64,000 nt of DNA from Chloroflexota bacterium (lineage in GTDB: Bacteria; Chloroflexota; Anaerolineae; Anaerolineales; Villigracilaceae), in the NCBI GenBank assembly GCA_013388685.1, contig JACAET010000025.1:51260-115259 (forward strand). The letters are read 5' to 3'. The notes under the pieces were generated by a model that was not told the DNA's origin, did not search any database, and worked only from the letters and a program-made list of their open reading frames with translations. The position numbers and the translations under genes were made by a program. This document shows positions 41,575 through 51,230 of the stretch, in pieces. Positions within the stretch are counted from its first letter, which is position 1. Every line of letters begins with the position of its first letter.

Positions 41575-42606
41575 ATGCTTCTCAAAGATTTTCGTCCGCA
41601 ATCAAAACTCGTGACCAAAACAACTTTGGTGAACAAGCCGAAGTTCTCCGTCGTCGACGCGCACAATCATCTCGGCAGTCCATTCGGCGGCGGGTGGGAT
41701 ACGAAACCGTTGAACGAACTCCTTGATTTGCTCGATGAGGCGGGCGTGACTCATTACGTGGATTTGGACGGCGGTTGGGGCGAAGAGGTTTTGTATGCGC
41801 ACTTGAAACATTTCAAGGAAGGCGCGCCTGAACGGTTTCAAATCTTTGGCGGGGTGGATTGGTCGAAGTGGGAAAGCATGGGCGACGCGTTCCCTGAATG
41901 GGCGGCGGGCAGGCTCAAGGTCCAGAAGGAGGCGGGCGCGCAGGGCTTGAAGATCTGGAAGCCGTTCGGTCTGCACGTCAAAGACGACAAAGGGCAATTG
42001 GTCAAAGTGGACGATGCGCGCCTTGTCCCCATTTGGGAAGCGGCGGGCGAGTTGGGCTTGCCGGTCTTGATTCACGTCGCCGACCCGGTGGCGTTCTTCG
42101 ACCCGGTTGACGAGACGAACGAACGCTGGGAGGAGTTGGGCAAGCATTCCGATTGGGCGTTCACCAGTCCGCCGTTTCCGCCGTTTATGGAGATCATGAC
42201 CGGATTCAGGAATCTGGTGAAACGGCACGCGAATACGACGTTCATCGGCGCGCACGTGGGGTGTTACGGCGAGAATTTGAGTTGGGTGGGGCAGATGCTG
42301 GACGAGTGCCCGAACTATTACATTGACATTTCCGCGCGCTTGGGCGAGCTGGGAAGACAGCCCTATACCGCGCGGAAATTTTTTATTCAGTATCAGGATC
42401 GTATTTTATTCGGTTCGGATATGAGCCCCGATCTGGACGCGTACCGTCTGTATTATCGCTTTCTGGAAACCGACGATGAGTATTTCAATTACAACACCAG
42501 TGAAGTGCCGGGGCAGGGACGCTGGTATGTGTGCGGCTTGTATCTGCCCGAGGAGGTGTTGAAGAAAGTGTATCGAGAGAATGCCATGAAGGTTTTGAAA
42601 ATTTGA
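41575..42606 (+). CDS. Amidohydrolase-family metal-dependent hydrolase
   Basis: 343-residue TIM-barrel hydrolase (amidohydrolase_2 type). Metal-binding HNH in VVDAHNHLG near residue 27, His in LIHVAD, His in FIGAHVG and Asp in LFGSDMSP. Relatives act as lactonases, decarboxylases or deacetylases. In this operon a sugar-lactone or N-acetyl-sugar role is possible. AAAGGA is the ribosome site. Confidence 0.85.
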   Translation: MLLKDFRPQSKLVTKTTLVNKPKFSVVDAHNHLGSPFGGGWDTKPLNELLDLLDEAGVTHYVDLDGGWGEEVLYAHLKHFKEGAPERFQIFGGVDWSKWESMGDAFPEWAAGRLKVQKEAGAQGLKIWKPFGLHVKDDKGQLVKVDDARLVPIWEAAGELGLPVLIHVADPVAFFDPVDETNERWEELGKHSDWAFTSPPFPPFMEIMTGFRNLVKRHANTTFIGAHVGCYGENLSWVGQMLDECPNYYIDISARLGELGRQPYTARKFFIQYQDRILFGSDMSPDLDAYRLYYRFLETDDEYFNYNTSEVPGQGRWYVCGLYLPEEVLKKVYRENAMKVLKI

Positions 42607-42669
42607 CCGCAGGCGACCGACCGCCGACCGAGATTTTGCTGCGTGCAATGGTCAGCGGTCAACGGTCAG
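42603..42669. repeat. GACCGC-family repeat
   Basis: TTGACCGCAGGCGACCGACC ... GGTCAGCGGTCAACGGTCAG between the amidohydrolase and SIS genes. Confidence 0.6.
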
Positions 42670-42687
42670 GACACGGATCCATCACCT

Positions 42688-43713
42688 ATGCAACCAACCA
42701 ACCACCACACCTACAACGAAATCCAATCGCAAACAGAGGCGTGGGCGCAGGCATTGGAGGTGGTGAACGCCTCTTCCCTCCCTCGGGCTGAGGACTACGA
42801 CCGGGTCCTGTTCACCGGCTGCGGCTCGACCTATTATCTCGCGCTGGCGGCGGCGGCTTTATACCAGCAGTTGACGGGGCGCTCGGCGCGGGCTGTCCCT
42901 GGCGGGGAGTTGTTGTTGAATTCAAAAACTGTTTTGGCACAAACTGGAAGTTCGCGGTACTTGCTGGTCGCCGTCAGCCGTTCGGGGACGACGACCGAAA
43001 CCGTCAAAGCGGTGGAGAAATTCAAAGCGGAAAAACGCGGGGATGTCGCGGTCATCACCAACTGCGAAGAAATCCTTTCGCGCATGGCAAACTTCAATTT
43101 CGTGATCGACAAAGGACAGGAACAATCCGTTGCGCAGACCCGTTCGTTCGCTTCGATGTATGTGGCGGCTACTGCCTTATGCGCAAAAATGGCGGGGAGG
43201 AATGATTTTGTAGAAGCGATGAAGGAGTTGCCAAGAATTGGAAAATTGGTCATTGGTAAATATGAGGCGTGGGCGAAATCTCTTGGCGGGAATTTGGGTT
43301 TCGATAGATTTTATTTTCTCGGTTCGGGGATTCGATACGGTCTCGCCTGCGAAGTGAGCCTCAAAATGAAAGAGATGACGCTGACCCACAGCGAGCCATT
43401 CCATTTTTTGGAGTTTCGCCACGGACCGATGTCCATGGTTGGAGCATCCACCCTCGTCTGCGGTCTGTTGTCGGCGGTCAACCGTCGGCACGAAGCGAAG
43501 GTGCTGGCAGAGATGAAAATGCTTGGGGGGACCGCAGCAGGTATCGGTGAGAAAGAAGCGGATGTGTGTTTCGAATCCAGTCTTCCCGAGGAGGTGCGCG
43601 GCGTCCTGTATCTTCCCGTTTTGCAGTTGATGGCGTTTTATCGTTCGTTGGCGAAAGGGTTGAATCCCGACCGTCCGAACAATTTGACGGCGGTCGTGAA
43701 ATTGGATTTTTAA
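42688..43713 (+). CDS. Double SIS-domain sugar isomerase/deaminase (AgaS/GlmS-like)
   Basis: 341 residues with two SIS domains. Phosphosugar-binding FTGCGSTYYLA and SRSGTTTETV in the first, FLGSGIRYGLACEVSLKMKE and HGPMSMV in the second; lacks the glutamine amidotransferase domain of GlmS. In aga/gam clusters such proteins convert galactosamine-6-phosphate to tagatose-6-phosphate, which fits the downstream tagatose genes. Start at 42688 is favoured over 42643, which lies in the repeat; its ribosome site is weak. Confidence 0.85.
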   Translation: MQPTNHHTYNEIQSQTEAWAQALEVVNASSLPRAEDYDRVLFTGCGSTYYLALAAAALYQQLTGRSARAVPGGELLLNSKTVLAQTGSSRYLLVAVSRSGTTTETVKAVEKFKAEKRGDVAVITNCEEILSRMANFNFVIDKGQEQSVAQTRSFASMYVAATALCAKMAGRNDFVEAMKELPRIGKLVIGKYEAWAKSLGGNLGFDRFYFLGSGIRYGLACEVSLKMKEMTLTHSEPFHFLEFRHGPMSMVGASTLVCGLLSAVNRRHEAKVLAEMKMLGGTAAGIGEKEADVCFESSLPEEVRGVLYLPVLQLMAFYRSLAKGLNPDRPNNLTAVVKLDF

Positions 43714-43749
43714 CCCTCGCCCCAACCCTTTCCCATCGGGAGAGGGAAA
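43713..43749. repeat. CCCTCTCCC-type repeat
   Basis: CCCTCGCCCCAACCCTTTCC followed by CATCGGGAGAGGG; between the SIS and binding-protein genes. Confidence 0.7.
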
Positions 43750-43767
43750 AACCAAAAGGAGAGAAGC

Positions 43768-45090
43768 ATGAAAAAGTCCCTGTTCGTTTTTGTGATGGCG
43801 AGCCTGTTGCTTGCCGCATGCGGGGGCGGTTCCGGCGCGACGCAACCCGCCGCGACCGATGCGCCCGCAGCCGCCGAGAAGATCGAGATTCGATTCTGGG
43901 GGCATCAGGCGCCCGCCTTCAACGAAGCCAATCAGGCGAAGTTCGATGAGTTCATGGCGCAAAACCCGAATGTGACCATCAAGTATGAGACCTTCCCGTG
44001 GGATGTGTTCATTCAGACGATTCAGACTTCGCTGCCTGCGGGCAATACCGCCGATGTGATTTTGATTCCAGGCGGATATACCTGCCGTTATGCTTCGGGC
44101 GGTCAGCTGCTGGAAGTGCCTGCGGATGTGATGACGCTCGCTCAGGCAAAGGAAATCTTCTTCGATGCGCCGCTCGGCGGTCAGACCTGCGACGGCAAAT
44201 TGTACGGTTTTCCTGCGGAATACAATCTCGAATACGGCGGCGCGTATGTGAATCCCGCCTTGTTCGAAGCGGCTGGCGTGCCGTACCCGCCCAAATGGAA
44301 CAATTGGGATGAAGTCGTTGCCGATGCGAAGAAGTTGACGCAGGTGGGCTCCGACGGCGTGATGACCGTGGCGGGCATGCACTACACCAACAGCGATCAA
44401 TTGTTCACCTACTTCCTTGCAGGCATTTTGGAGCAGGGCGGCACTTACTTCGCCGAAGACGGCAAACACTTCAACTTCAACTCGCCCGAAGCGGTTGCAA
44501 CCATCCAGAAACTGATGGATATGGCGCAAAAGGACGGCATCGTGGATCCCATCATCTTCAACGCCGATAGCGAGTGGGTGGGCGATTCGTTCGCGCAGGG
44601 TCACAACGCCATCGGCGTGCTGGGTTCGTGGTATGCGGGCGATGCGAAACTGGCGTATCCCGATCTGGTGTTCGACTATGTTACACTGCCTCCCATGATG
44701 GGCTCGGAACATAAATTCGTCTCGGTGGGCGGCTGGGGGTATGTGGTGGGCAAGAACACCCAGCATCCCGATATTGCCTGGAAACTCGCCGCCTTTCTCG
44801 GCGCGGACGAGGCGAATGTGTTGTTCTTCAACACCAAGTCTGCCACCATCCCGGGCATGAAATCGGTTGCGGCTGATCCGAAGTATGTGGAAGCCGTCCC
44901 ATTTGCCGCGGCGGTCCTGCCGATCCTGGACGCGGGCGCGTATCAGGGCAACCTGACCGACCCCGATCAACTGGCGTATGAGATCGTCTACCCGACCATC
45001 CTCGATGCCATCCAGGGCAATCTTACGGCGGAGGAAGCCGCGAATAACATCCATGAAGCGGCAAACGCCATGGTGGACGCGGCACAGTAG
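43768..45090 (+). CDS. ABC sugar-binding lipoprotein (family 1)
   Basis: 440-residue extracellular solute-binding protein. Lipobox LLAAC gives lipidated Cys18, with an Ala/Thr linker. Typical of family 1 are IRFWGHQAP, ADVILIPGG and AWKLAAFLGADEAN. It captures a sugar or glycoside for the two permeases that follow. GGAG lies 8 bp upstream. Confidence 0.93.
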   Translation: MKKSLFVFVMASLLLAACGGGSGATQPAATDAPAAAEKIEIRFWGHQAPAFNEANQAKFDEFMAQNPNVTIKYETFPWDVFIQTIQTSLPAGNTADVILIPGGYTCRYASGGQLLEVPADVMTLAQAKEIFFDAPLGGQTCDGKLYGFPAEYNLEYGGAYVNPALFEAAGVPYPPKWNNWDEVVADAKKLTQVGSDGVMTVAGMHYTNSDQLFTYFLAGILEQGGTYFAEDGKHFNFNSPEAVATIQKLMDMAQKDGIVDPIIFNADSEWVGDSFAQGHNAIGVLGSWYAGDAKLAYPDLVFDYVTLPPMMGSEHKFVSVGGWGYVVGKNTQHPDIAWKLAAFLGADEANVLFFNTKSATIPGMKSVAADPKYVEAVPFAAAVLPILDAGAYQGNLTDPDQLAYEIVYPTILDAIQGNLTAEEAANNIHEAANAMVDAAQ

Positions 45091-45128
45091 TCAGCCAGCC
45101 TTCGGGTTCGTTAGTCTGTTCGTCAATT

Positions 45129-45298
45129 GAACCACGGAGACGCGGAGACACGGAGAAAAAAATTAAACGGGACTGACGCACCCCCCCCCCAAATTTGACC
45201 GCCGATCGCGCGGTCTGCTATCGGCGGTCAACGGATGAAGAAACAAACGATCCTGCGTAAGTCCAATTCAAACTCCGTGACGTAGCGTCTCCGTGGTA
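45129..45298. repeat. Repeat flanked by inverted ACCACGGAGACGC ends
   Basis: AACCACGGAGACGCGGAGAC at the left and GCGTCTCCGTGGT at the right (45286-45298), 170 bp apart. The inside holds a C10 run (45181-45190) and a GACCGC-family hairpin TTGACCGCCGAT / ATCGGCGGTCAA (45195-45231). Fills the gap before the first permease gene. Confidence 0.7.
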
Positions 45299-45316
45299 AA
45301 AAATCTGGAGAAACCC

Positions 45317-46312
45317 ATGACAGTGTTTTCATCCCTCTTCAAACAGGAAGGCGGCAGTGAGGGAGGCAAACTCACGGCGAAACAGCGCCGTTTCGCGTAT
45401 ACGAGTCTCACGCCCATCCTGTTTTACATGGGATTGTTCACGCTGTTCCCCATCGTCTTCGCCATGGTGATGAGTTTCTTCAGTTACACGCCCATTCGTG
45501 AAGGAAGTTGGTTTCTTGGGCTTGGAGGCGCGAACCCATTCGTTGGAATCGACAACTATATCGAACTCTTCACAGGCACAAGCAAGCCCGCCGAAGTGTT
45601 TCGTCTCGCCGTCAAAAACACCTTCCTCTTCACCGCGCTCGTTCTCCCGCTCAACCTGCTCATCACGCTTCCGCTGGCGGTGATTCTCGAAACCGTCAAC
45701 GAAAGATTCAAGACCCTCTTCCGCGCCATCTATTTTCTGCCCACCATTTCCTCCTCGGTCGCGCTCGTCATCATCTGGGCATACATGTACGCGCCGGGTT
45801 GGGGCTTGCTCAGCATCATCTTCAAATCCATTGGGCTTGTCCCGCCGAAATCGTGGCTCCAGGACCCGAACACGATTTACTTCGGCGTTCCGCTGGCGAT
45901 GATCTGCGTGGTCGTGGCGCATGTCTGGCAGGACTTCGGCTACAACCTCGTCATCTTCGTCGCCGCCCTGCAGGGAATTCCCAAAACCCTGCGCGAAGCC
46001 GCCCGCGTGGACGGCGCCAACGTCTGGCAGGAATTCTGGCTCGTGGTCGTCCCGCTTCTCCGTCGGACCGTGTTGCTGACCAGTGTGCTGACCGTGATCT
46101 CCTCCCTGCAAGTGTTCGTCATCTTCCAACTCCTCACGCGCGGCGGACCCAAAAACCAGACGCAGACGATGCTGCTTTCCATCTACGAAAACGCCTTCCG
46201 TTTTGCCAACAACCTCGGTCTCGCCTCGGCGATGTCCATGGTGTTGTTCATTATCATTCTGACGCTGACCGTGATTCAATTCCGCATCTTGAGAACGGAA
46301 TGGGAATACTAA
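45317..46312 (+). CDS. ABC sugar permease (MalF/UgpA type)
   Basis: 331 residues with six hydrophobic segments and the ATPase-contact EAA loop EAARVDGANVWQEFWLVVVP. ATG 45317 with TGGAG upstream is preferred to GTG 45293, which lies in the repeat. Works with the binding protein and the MalG-type partner. No ATP-binding subunit is in the operon, so a shared MsmX-type ATPase elsewhere is expected. Confidence 0.93.
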   Translation: MTVFSSLFKQEGGSEGGKLTAKQRRFAYTSLTPILFYMGLFTLFPIVFAMVMSFFSYTPIREGSWFLGLGGANPFVGIDNYIELFTGTSKPAEVFRLAVKNTFLFTALVLPLNLLITLPLAVILETVNERFKTLFRAIYFLPTISSSVALVIIWAYMYAPGWGLLSIIFKSIGLVPPKSWLQDPNTIYFGVPLAMICVVVAHVWQDFGYNLVIFVAALQGIPKTLREAARVDGANVWQEFWLVVVPLLRRTVLLTSVLTVISSLQVFVIFQLLTRGGPKNQTQTMLLSIYENAFRFANNLGLASAMSMVLFIIILTLTVIQFRILRTEWEY

Positions 46313-46314
46313 GG

Positions 46315-46372
46315 ACCGCCGACGGCACACGATAGAGCGCAGTCTGCGGTCAATCGTCCGCCGTCATTTCGG
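46315..46372. repeat. GACCGC-family repeat
   Basis: GACCGCCGACGGCACACGAT ... TCAATCGTCCGCCGTCA; closely related to the copy at 51142. Confidence 0.65.
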
Positions 46373-46380
46373 AGCGACAC

Positions 46381-47226
46381 ATGCCTAAAACGAAACGCTC
46401 ACCCCTCTGGCTTCTCGGCAAATCAGGCGCCTACGCCGTCCTCCTCCTCGGATTGGTTGCCACGTTATTGCCGTTCTTCTACATCATGGTCTCCTCCCTC
46501 AAAAACGAAGCCGAACTCCGCAAGACCCCGCCCGATTTCTTCCCCCAGGAACCGACCCTCAAACACTACATCACCATCCTCACGGACGAGCGCATCCCCA
46601 TCGAACGCAACGTGATGAACAGCGTCTTCGTCTCGCTGATGCGCGTCGGCATCACGCTCTTCACCAGTTCCTATGCGGGATACATCTTTGCCAAATATCA
46701 CTTCAGGGGCAAAAACCTTGCCTTCGGCGTCATCCTCATCCAGATCATGATTCCCTTCCAGGTGGTCATGATTCCCAACTACCTGTTGGTCGTCAAACTG
46801 GGGCTGATCGACTCGCTCTGGGCGCTCATCATCCCCTCGATGGTGGACGCCTACGGCATCTTCATGATGAAACAGTTCATCGAATCCATGCCTGGCGAAC
46901 TGATGGACGCCGCCCGCATAGATGGCGCCACCGAATTCGGCATCTACAGCCGCATCGTCCTCCCGCAAATGGGACCTCCGCTTGCCTCGCTCGGCATTTT
47001 CACCTTCATGGCAACCTGGAACGATTATCTCTGGCCCCTCATCGTCCTCACCTCGCCCGAAAAACGCACCATTCCCCTGCTCGTGGTCTGGTTCCAAACA
47101 CAGCATTCCTCCAACCAGGGGCTCATCCTCGCCGCCTCCATCCTCACGCTTCTGCCCATCTTCTTCGTCTATATCTTCCTCCAGCGCTGGATCGTGGACC
47201 AGGCGACACAAAGCGCGTTCAAATGA
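46381..47226 (+). CDS. ABC sugar permease (MalG/UgpE type)
   Basis: 281-residue partner permease with six membrane segments, the EAA-type loop [21 protein letters not shown] and the usual [10 protein letters not shown] near the C-terminus. Overlaps the next gene by 4 bp. Confidence 0.93.
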   Translation: MPKTKRSPLWLLGKSGAYAVLLLGLVATLLPFFYIMVSSLKNEAELRKTPPDFFPQEPTLKHYITILTDERIPIERNVMNSVFVSLMRVGITLFTSSYAGYIFAKYHFRGKNLAFGVILIQIMIPFQVVMIPNYLLVVKLGLIDSLWALIIPSMVDAYGIFMMKQFIESMPGELMDAARIDGATEFGIYSRIVLPQMGPPLASLGIFTFMATWNDYLWPLIVLTSPEKRTIPLLVVWFQTQHSSNQGLILAASILTLLPIFFVYIFLQRWIVDQATQSAFK

Positions 47227-48713
47227 ACATGAAACTTGAAACCCTTCGACCAGCTCAGGGCAGGCTCTGGAACTTGAAACTCCTTTTGACCCTCTTCCTC
47301 CTTTCCTCTTTCCTCTTCGGATGTGCACCCGCCTCTTCCTCGCCCGAACCTGATTCTGTTTCCCATACCTACGTCTACTCTGACGCCCCCCTCCTCAACC
47401 CCGAGCGCGGCTTCTTCACCCCGTACGAACTCCCCGGCCCAGCGGGATTCAGTTCCGTGCGCATCACGGGCAACACCCTGGTTCATCTCAACATCCGCCT
47501 CGACGACTACCGCGAATCCGACCTCCCTGAGGAACTGCTGAACGGACTGCAGACCAACTTCGACGATATCCGAGAAGCGGGCGTCAAAGCCATCGTCCGC
47601 TTTGCTTATAATGAGGGACCGTATCCCGACTCGGAGCCGGACGCCTCCAAATCCCAAATTCTGCGGCACATCGAGCAGTTGACCCCGCTCCTGCAAAAGA
47701 ACGCCGACGTGATTGCATGGCTCGAAGCGGGCTTCATCGGCGCGTGGGGCGAGTGGCACACCTCCACGAACGGACTCGACAACCTCGCCGACAAGCGCGA
47801 CATCCTCAACGCCCTGCTCGCCGCCATCCCCAACCGCTACGTGCAAGTGCGCTACCCCGCCAACATCATCGAGATGTACCCCGACCCGCTGGATGCCGCC
47901 CAAGCGCAGGTCGCGCATCATAACGATTGTTTTCTCTCCAGCGAGACCGACGTTGGCACCTACGAACGGGACGGCGTCAACACCATCGCGCGCGACCAGG
48001 CATATCTTGCCGAACTCACTCGTTTTACGCCGATGTCTGGCGAAACCTGCGCCCCTTTCCCACCGCGCTCGGAATGTGCGAATGCCATTCGAGAAATGGA
48101 ACTCCTGCACTTCTCCGCCCTCAACGAAGCGTATCACAAAGGCATTCTCCGCTCTTGGGAAACAGGCGGCTGTCTCGCAGAAATCACGAACCGCCTCGGC
48201 TATCGCCTCGCGTTGATCTCCGCAGACTTCAACGAACAAGCGCGCCCAGGCGGTTTGCTCAACCTGATGGTGAACATCACCAACAGCGGATTTGCCTCCC
48301 TGATGAACCCGCGTCCGTTGTTCGTTGTCCTATCCCCTTCTCCCGCTGGGAGAGGCGATGCCCTGAGCCTGTCGAAGGGGGCGAGGGGTGAGGGCGAATT
48401 CACAGTCCAACTCGAACTCGACCCGCGCGCGTGGCAGCCAGGCGCTTCCTCGTTCACCGCCTCCATCCGCCTGCCCTACAAAATGGATGAAGGCGAATAT
48501 CAACTCGCGCTTTGGCTTCCCGATGAAGCGGAGACTCTGCAAGCGAATCCGCTCTACGCTGTTCAATTTGCAAACGAAGGCGTCTGGGATGAATCCACAG
48601 GCTGCAACATCCTCGGCACAGTCGAAGTGGACGCATCCGTGACAGGCAGTTACAAACGCACCGGCTTCATGACGGTGGAAGAATGGTCGGTCGGGACTTC
48701 CCCGTCTCCCTGA
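47223..48713 (+). CDS. DUF4874/DUF4832 lipoprotein
   Basis: 496-residue secreted lipoprotein (lipobox FLFGC) with a TIM-barrel-like DUF4874 region ([36 protein letters not shown]) and a DUF4832 region (GAWGEWHTS ... [10 protein letters not shown]). The fold is glycoside-hydrolase-like; activity not established. Two repeat-derived insertions are visible: [10 protein letters not shown] just before the signal peptide, and [19 protein letters not shown] near residue 370. GH-like role in the sugar operon fits. Confidence 0.82.
   Translation: MNMKLETLRPAQGRLWNLKLLLTLFLLSSFLFGCAPASSSPEPDSVSHTYVYSDAPLLNPERGFFTPYELPGPAGFSSVRITGNTLVHLNIRLDDYRESDLPEELLNGLQTNFDDIREAGVKAIVRFAYNEGPYPDSEPDASKSQILRHIEQLTPLLQKNADVIAWLEAGFIGAWGEWHTSTNGLDNLADKRDILNALLAAIPNRYVQVRYPANIIEMYPDPLDAAQAQVAHHNDCFLSSETDVGTYERDGVNTIARDQAYLAELTRFTPMSGETCAPFPPRSECANAIREMELLHFSALNEAYHKGILRSWETGGCLAEITNRLGYRLALISADFNEQARPGGLLNLMVNITNSGFASLMNPRPLFVVLSPSPAGRGDALSLSKGARGEGEFTVQLELDPRAWQPGASSFTASIRLPYKMDEGEYQLALWLPDEAETLQANPLYAVQFANEGVWDESTGCNILGTVEVDASVTGSYKRTGFMTVEEWSVGTSPSP
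48333..48400. repeat. In-gene CCCTCTCCC-type repeat with SLSKG insert
   Basis: Repeat sequence inside the DUF4874/DUF4832 gene, in frame. Contains the CTCCCGCTGGGAGAGG palindrome, then CCCTGAGCCTGTCGAAGG and GGTGAGGG. Confidence 0.75.
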
Positions 48714-48727
48714 CGCCTGCCCCCCGA

Positions 48728-48782
48728 CACTTGACACTTGGCACTTGAAACCTGAAACTTGGAACTTGAAAACTGAAAACAA
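48728..48782. repeat. TTGAAACTTGGAAC-type repeat
   Basis: Tandem units of ACTTGRMACYTGR (for example CTTGAAACCTGAAACTTGG). Similar runs at 50153-50195 and 51201-51230, all just before sugar-operon starts. Confidence 0.65.
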
Positions 48783-48792
48783 GGAGCCCCCC

Positions 48793-50106
48793 ATGCCCAA
48801 AATCACCTTCATCGGCGCAGGCAGCACCGTCTTCGCCAAGAACCTGCTCGGCGATATTTTGAGCTTCCCCGAACTGGCCGAGTCCACCATCAGCCTGATG
48901 GACATTGACCCCGAACGCCTGCGGACATCCGAAATCGTCGCCCACAGGGTCGCGGAATTCTTCGGCGCAAAACCGAAAATCGAAGCCACCCTCGACCGCC
49001 GCGCCGCCCTCGATGGCGCGGATTATGCCATCAGCATGTTCCAGATCGGCGGCTACAAACCCAGCACCGTCATTGACTTCGAGATTCCCAAGAAATATAG
49101 CATCCGCCAGACCATTGCCGATACGCTCGGCATCGGCGGCATCATGCGCGGACTGCGCACCATCCCCGTTTTCCTCGACATCTGCAAAGACATGGAAGAG
49201 GTCTGCCCCGATGTGACCTTCCTGCAATATGTCAACCCGATGGCGATGAACACCTGGGCGATTCACCGCGCCAGCAAAATCAAGACCGTCGGCTTGTGCC
49301 ACAGCGTGCAAGGCACGGCCGAAGTCCTCGCCGAAGACATCGGCGTACCCATCACCGAAATCAACTATCTCTGCGCGGGCATCAACCACATGGCGTTCTA
49401 TCTCAGATTCGAACGGAACGGCGAAGATCTGTACCCAAAGATTCGCGAAGTCGCAGAAGCCAAATCCTACGCGCGCGGCTACCGCAACCTTGCCAACCAT
49501 GTCCGCTATGAAGTCTTCAAGCGCACGGGCTATTTCGTCACCGAGTCCAGCGAACATTTCAGCGAATACGTCCCGTGGTTCATCAAACGCGACCGCCCCG
49601 ACCTCATCGAGCAATATGAGATTCCTCTCGACGAATACATCACCCGCTGTGAACTTCAAATCGCCGAATGGGAAGCCGACAAAGCCGCCCTCGAACGCGG
49701 CGAACTGAACGAATCCTACGAGCGCAGTCAGGAATACGGCTCGCTCATCATCCACTCGCTCGAAACGGGCGCGCCGCGCGTCGTCTATGGCAACGTTCCC
49801 AATCACGGACTCATTGACAACCTGCCCCAGGGATGTTGCGTCGAAGTCCCCTGTCTTGTGGATAAGAACGGAATTCAACCGACCAAAATTGGCATGATGC
49901 CCCCGCACCTCGCCGCCCTCCAGCAGACCAACATCAACGTGCAATCGCTCGTCGTCGAAGCCGCCCTCACCCGTAAACGTGAACACATTTACCACGCCGC
50001 CATGCTCGACCCGCACACCGCCGCCGAACTCAGCCTCGACGAAATCTGGTCTCTCGTGGATGAACTCATCACAGCCCACGGCGACATGCTCCCCGAATAT
50101 CAATGA
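48793..50106 (+). CDS. Family 4 glycosidase, probable alpha-galactosidase
   Basis: 437-residue NAD- and metal-dependent glycosidase of the GH4 family. NAD loop FIGAGSTVFAKN at the start, NPMAMNTWA, metal-ligand Cys in GLCHSVQG and His in GINHMAFY. The CHS motif is the one typical of alpha-galactosidase (MelA) members. Would release galactose units imported by the ABC system, feeding galK. ATG 48793 has AAGGAG just upstream. Confidence 0.9.
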   Translation: MPKITFIGAGSTVFAKNLLGDILSFPELAESTISLMDIDPERLRTSEIVAHRVAEFFGAKPKIEATLDRRAALDGADYAISMFQIGGYKPSTVIDFEIPKKYSIRQTIADTLGIGGIMRGLRTIPVFLDICKDMEEVCPDVTFLQYVNPMAMNTWAIHRASKIKTVGLCHSVQGTAEVLAEDIGVPITEINYLCAGINHMAFYLRFERNGEDLYPKIREVAEAKSYARGYRNLANHVRYEVFKRTGYFVTESSEHFSEYVPWFIKRDRPDLIEQYEIPLDEYITRCELQIAEWEADKAALERGELNESYERSQEYGSLIIHSLETGAPRVVYGNVPNHGLIDNLPQGCCVEVPCLVDKNGIQPTKIGMMPPHLAALQQTNINVQSLVVEAALTRKREHIYHAAMLDPHTAAELSLDEIWSLVDELITAHGDMLPEYQ

Positions 50107-50113
50107 TGAACCC

Positions 50114-50195
50114 CTCCACCTCTGGGAGAGGGCAGGGGTGAGGGAGAATTTTTCAACCTTCAACCTAAAACCTTGAACCTGAAACTTGGAACCTG
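50114..50195. repeat. CCCTCTCCC-type repeat plus TTGAAACTTGG units
   Basis: CTCTGGGAGAGGGCAGGGGT (50120s) followed by units such as CCTGAAACTTGGAACCTG directly before the LacD-type gene. Confidence 0.65.
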
Positions 50196-50199
50196 ACTC

Positions 50200-51144
50200 A
50201 TGAAACCTCTCACCATCGGCAAACTGCGCGGACTGCAACAAATCTCCTCCAAACGCGGCACCATAACCGCTCTCGCTCTCGATCACCGCCAAAATTTGCG
50301 CAAAGCGAATCCCGCTTTTGGGGATGACGCCGAACTCAGCCGCTTCAAACTGGAAATCACCCGGGCGCTCGCGCATCGGGCGACGGCTGTTCTGCTCGAC
50401 CCCGAAGTTTCCGCCGCGCAAGCCATCGCCTCACGCGCCATCCCCAATGTCGGCTTGGTTGTGGCGCTGGAATCCACGGGCTATACCGGCGAAGCGACCG
50501 CCCGCAAAGCGCAAATCATCCCAGGCTGGAGCGTCGAAAAAGCCAAACGCATGGGCGCCTCCGCGGTCAAATTGCTGGTCTATTATCATCCCGATTCTCC
50601 CACCGCCGGAGAGATAGAAGACTTTACTGCAACCATTGCCGAAGAGTGTATCAGGCAGGATTTGGTCCTCATGCTCGAACCGCTTTCGTACTCGCTGGAG
50701 GAAAACAAAAAACTCTCCTCCGAAGAAAAACGTCATGTCGTGGTCGAAACCGCCAGACGCCTCACTCCGCTCGACGTGGATATACTGAAAGCCGAGTTTC
50801 CCCTCGACCTCGATGAACCCGACGAATCCAAATGGACGGACGCCTGCAGGGAAATCTCCTCCGCTTCCAACGCGCCATGGATACTTCTTTCGGCGGCTGT
50901 CAATTACGAAACCTATCTTCGTCAGGCGACTGTTGCCTGCAATGCGGGCGCCAGTGGTGTCGCTGTCGGTCGCGCAGTCTGGCAGGAAGCGGTCACAATG
51001 AACGGCGATGAACGCATCAACTTCCTGCGTACCACCGCCAAGTACCGTCTCTCGCGGCTCACCTCGTTATGTCATGCGCTCGCCAAACCCTATACCGATT
51101 TCTACCAAGCCGCCGCGCCGTTCGATTGGTACAAGACCTATTGA
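50200..51144 (+). CDS. LacD-type tagatose-1,6-bisphosphate aldolase
   Basis: 314-residue class I aldolase-like protein. KLRGLQQISSKRGTITALALDHRQNL, Schiff-base lysine region SAVKLLVYYHPD, LVLMLEPLSYS, and phosphate-binding GASGVAVGRAVW. Would split tagatose-1,6-bisphosphate to DHAP and glyceraldehyde-3-phosphate. Relatives also include sulfosugar aldolases, so the exact substrate is open. Confidence 0.85.
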   Translation: MKPLTIGKLRGLQQISSKRGTITALALDHRQNLRKANPAFGDDAELSRFKLEITRALAHRATAVLLDPEVSAAQAIASRAIPNVGLVVALESTGYTGEATARKAQIIPGWSVEKAKRMGASAVKLLVYYHPDSPTAGEIEDFTATIAEECIRQDLVLMLEPLSYSLEENKKLSSEEKRHVVVETARRLTPLDVDILKAEFPLDLDEPDESKWTDACREISSASNAPWILLSAAVNYETYLRQATVACNAGASGVAVGRAVWQEAVTMNGDERINFLRTTAKYRLSRLTSLCHALAKPYTDFYQAAAPFDWYKTY

Positions 51145-51230
51145 CCGCCGACCGCTGACGGCAGACGATAACGCGGTCTACGGTCGGTCGTCCGCCGTCA
51201 CTTGAAACCTGAAACATGAAACCCGAAACT
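51142..51230. repeat. GACCGC-family repeat plus TTGAAACCTG units
   Basis: TTGACCGCCGACCGCTGACG ... GGTCGTCCGCCGTCA (51142-51200), then CTTGAAACCTGAAACATG, which runs into the kinase start. Confidence 0.65.

Noticed and set aside
43177..45054. 625-codon open frame on the minus strand
   Set aside because: Antisense to the SIS and sugar-binding protein genes; no recognisable domain.
48667..50421. 584-codon open frame on the minus strand
   Set aside because: Antisense to the GH4 and neighbouring genes, which have clear family motifs.
41376..51200. CRISPR array made of the GACCGC repeats
   Set aside because: Copies are far apart, differ in length and sequence and have genes between them; no cas gene is present.
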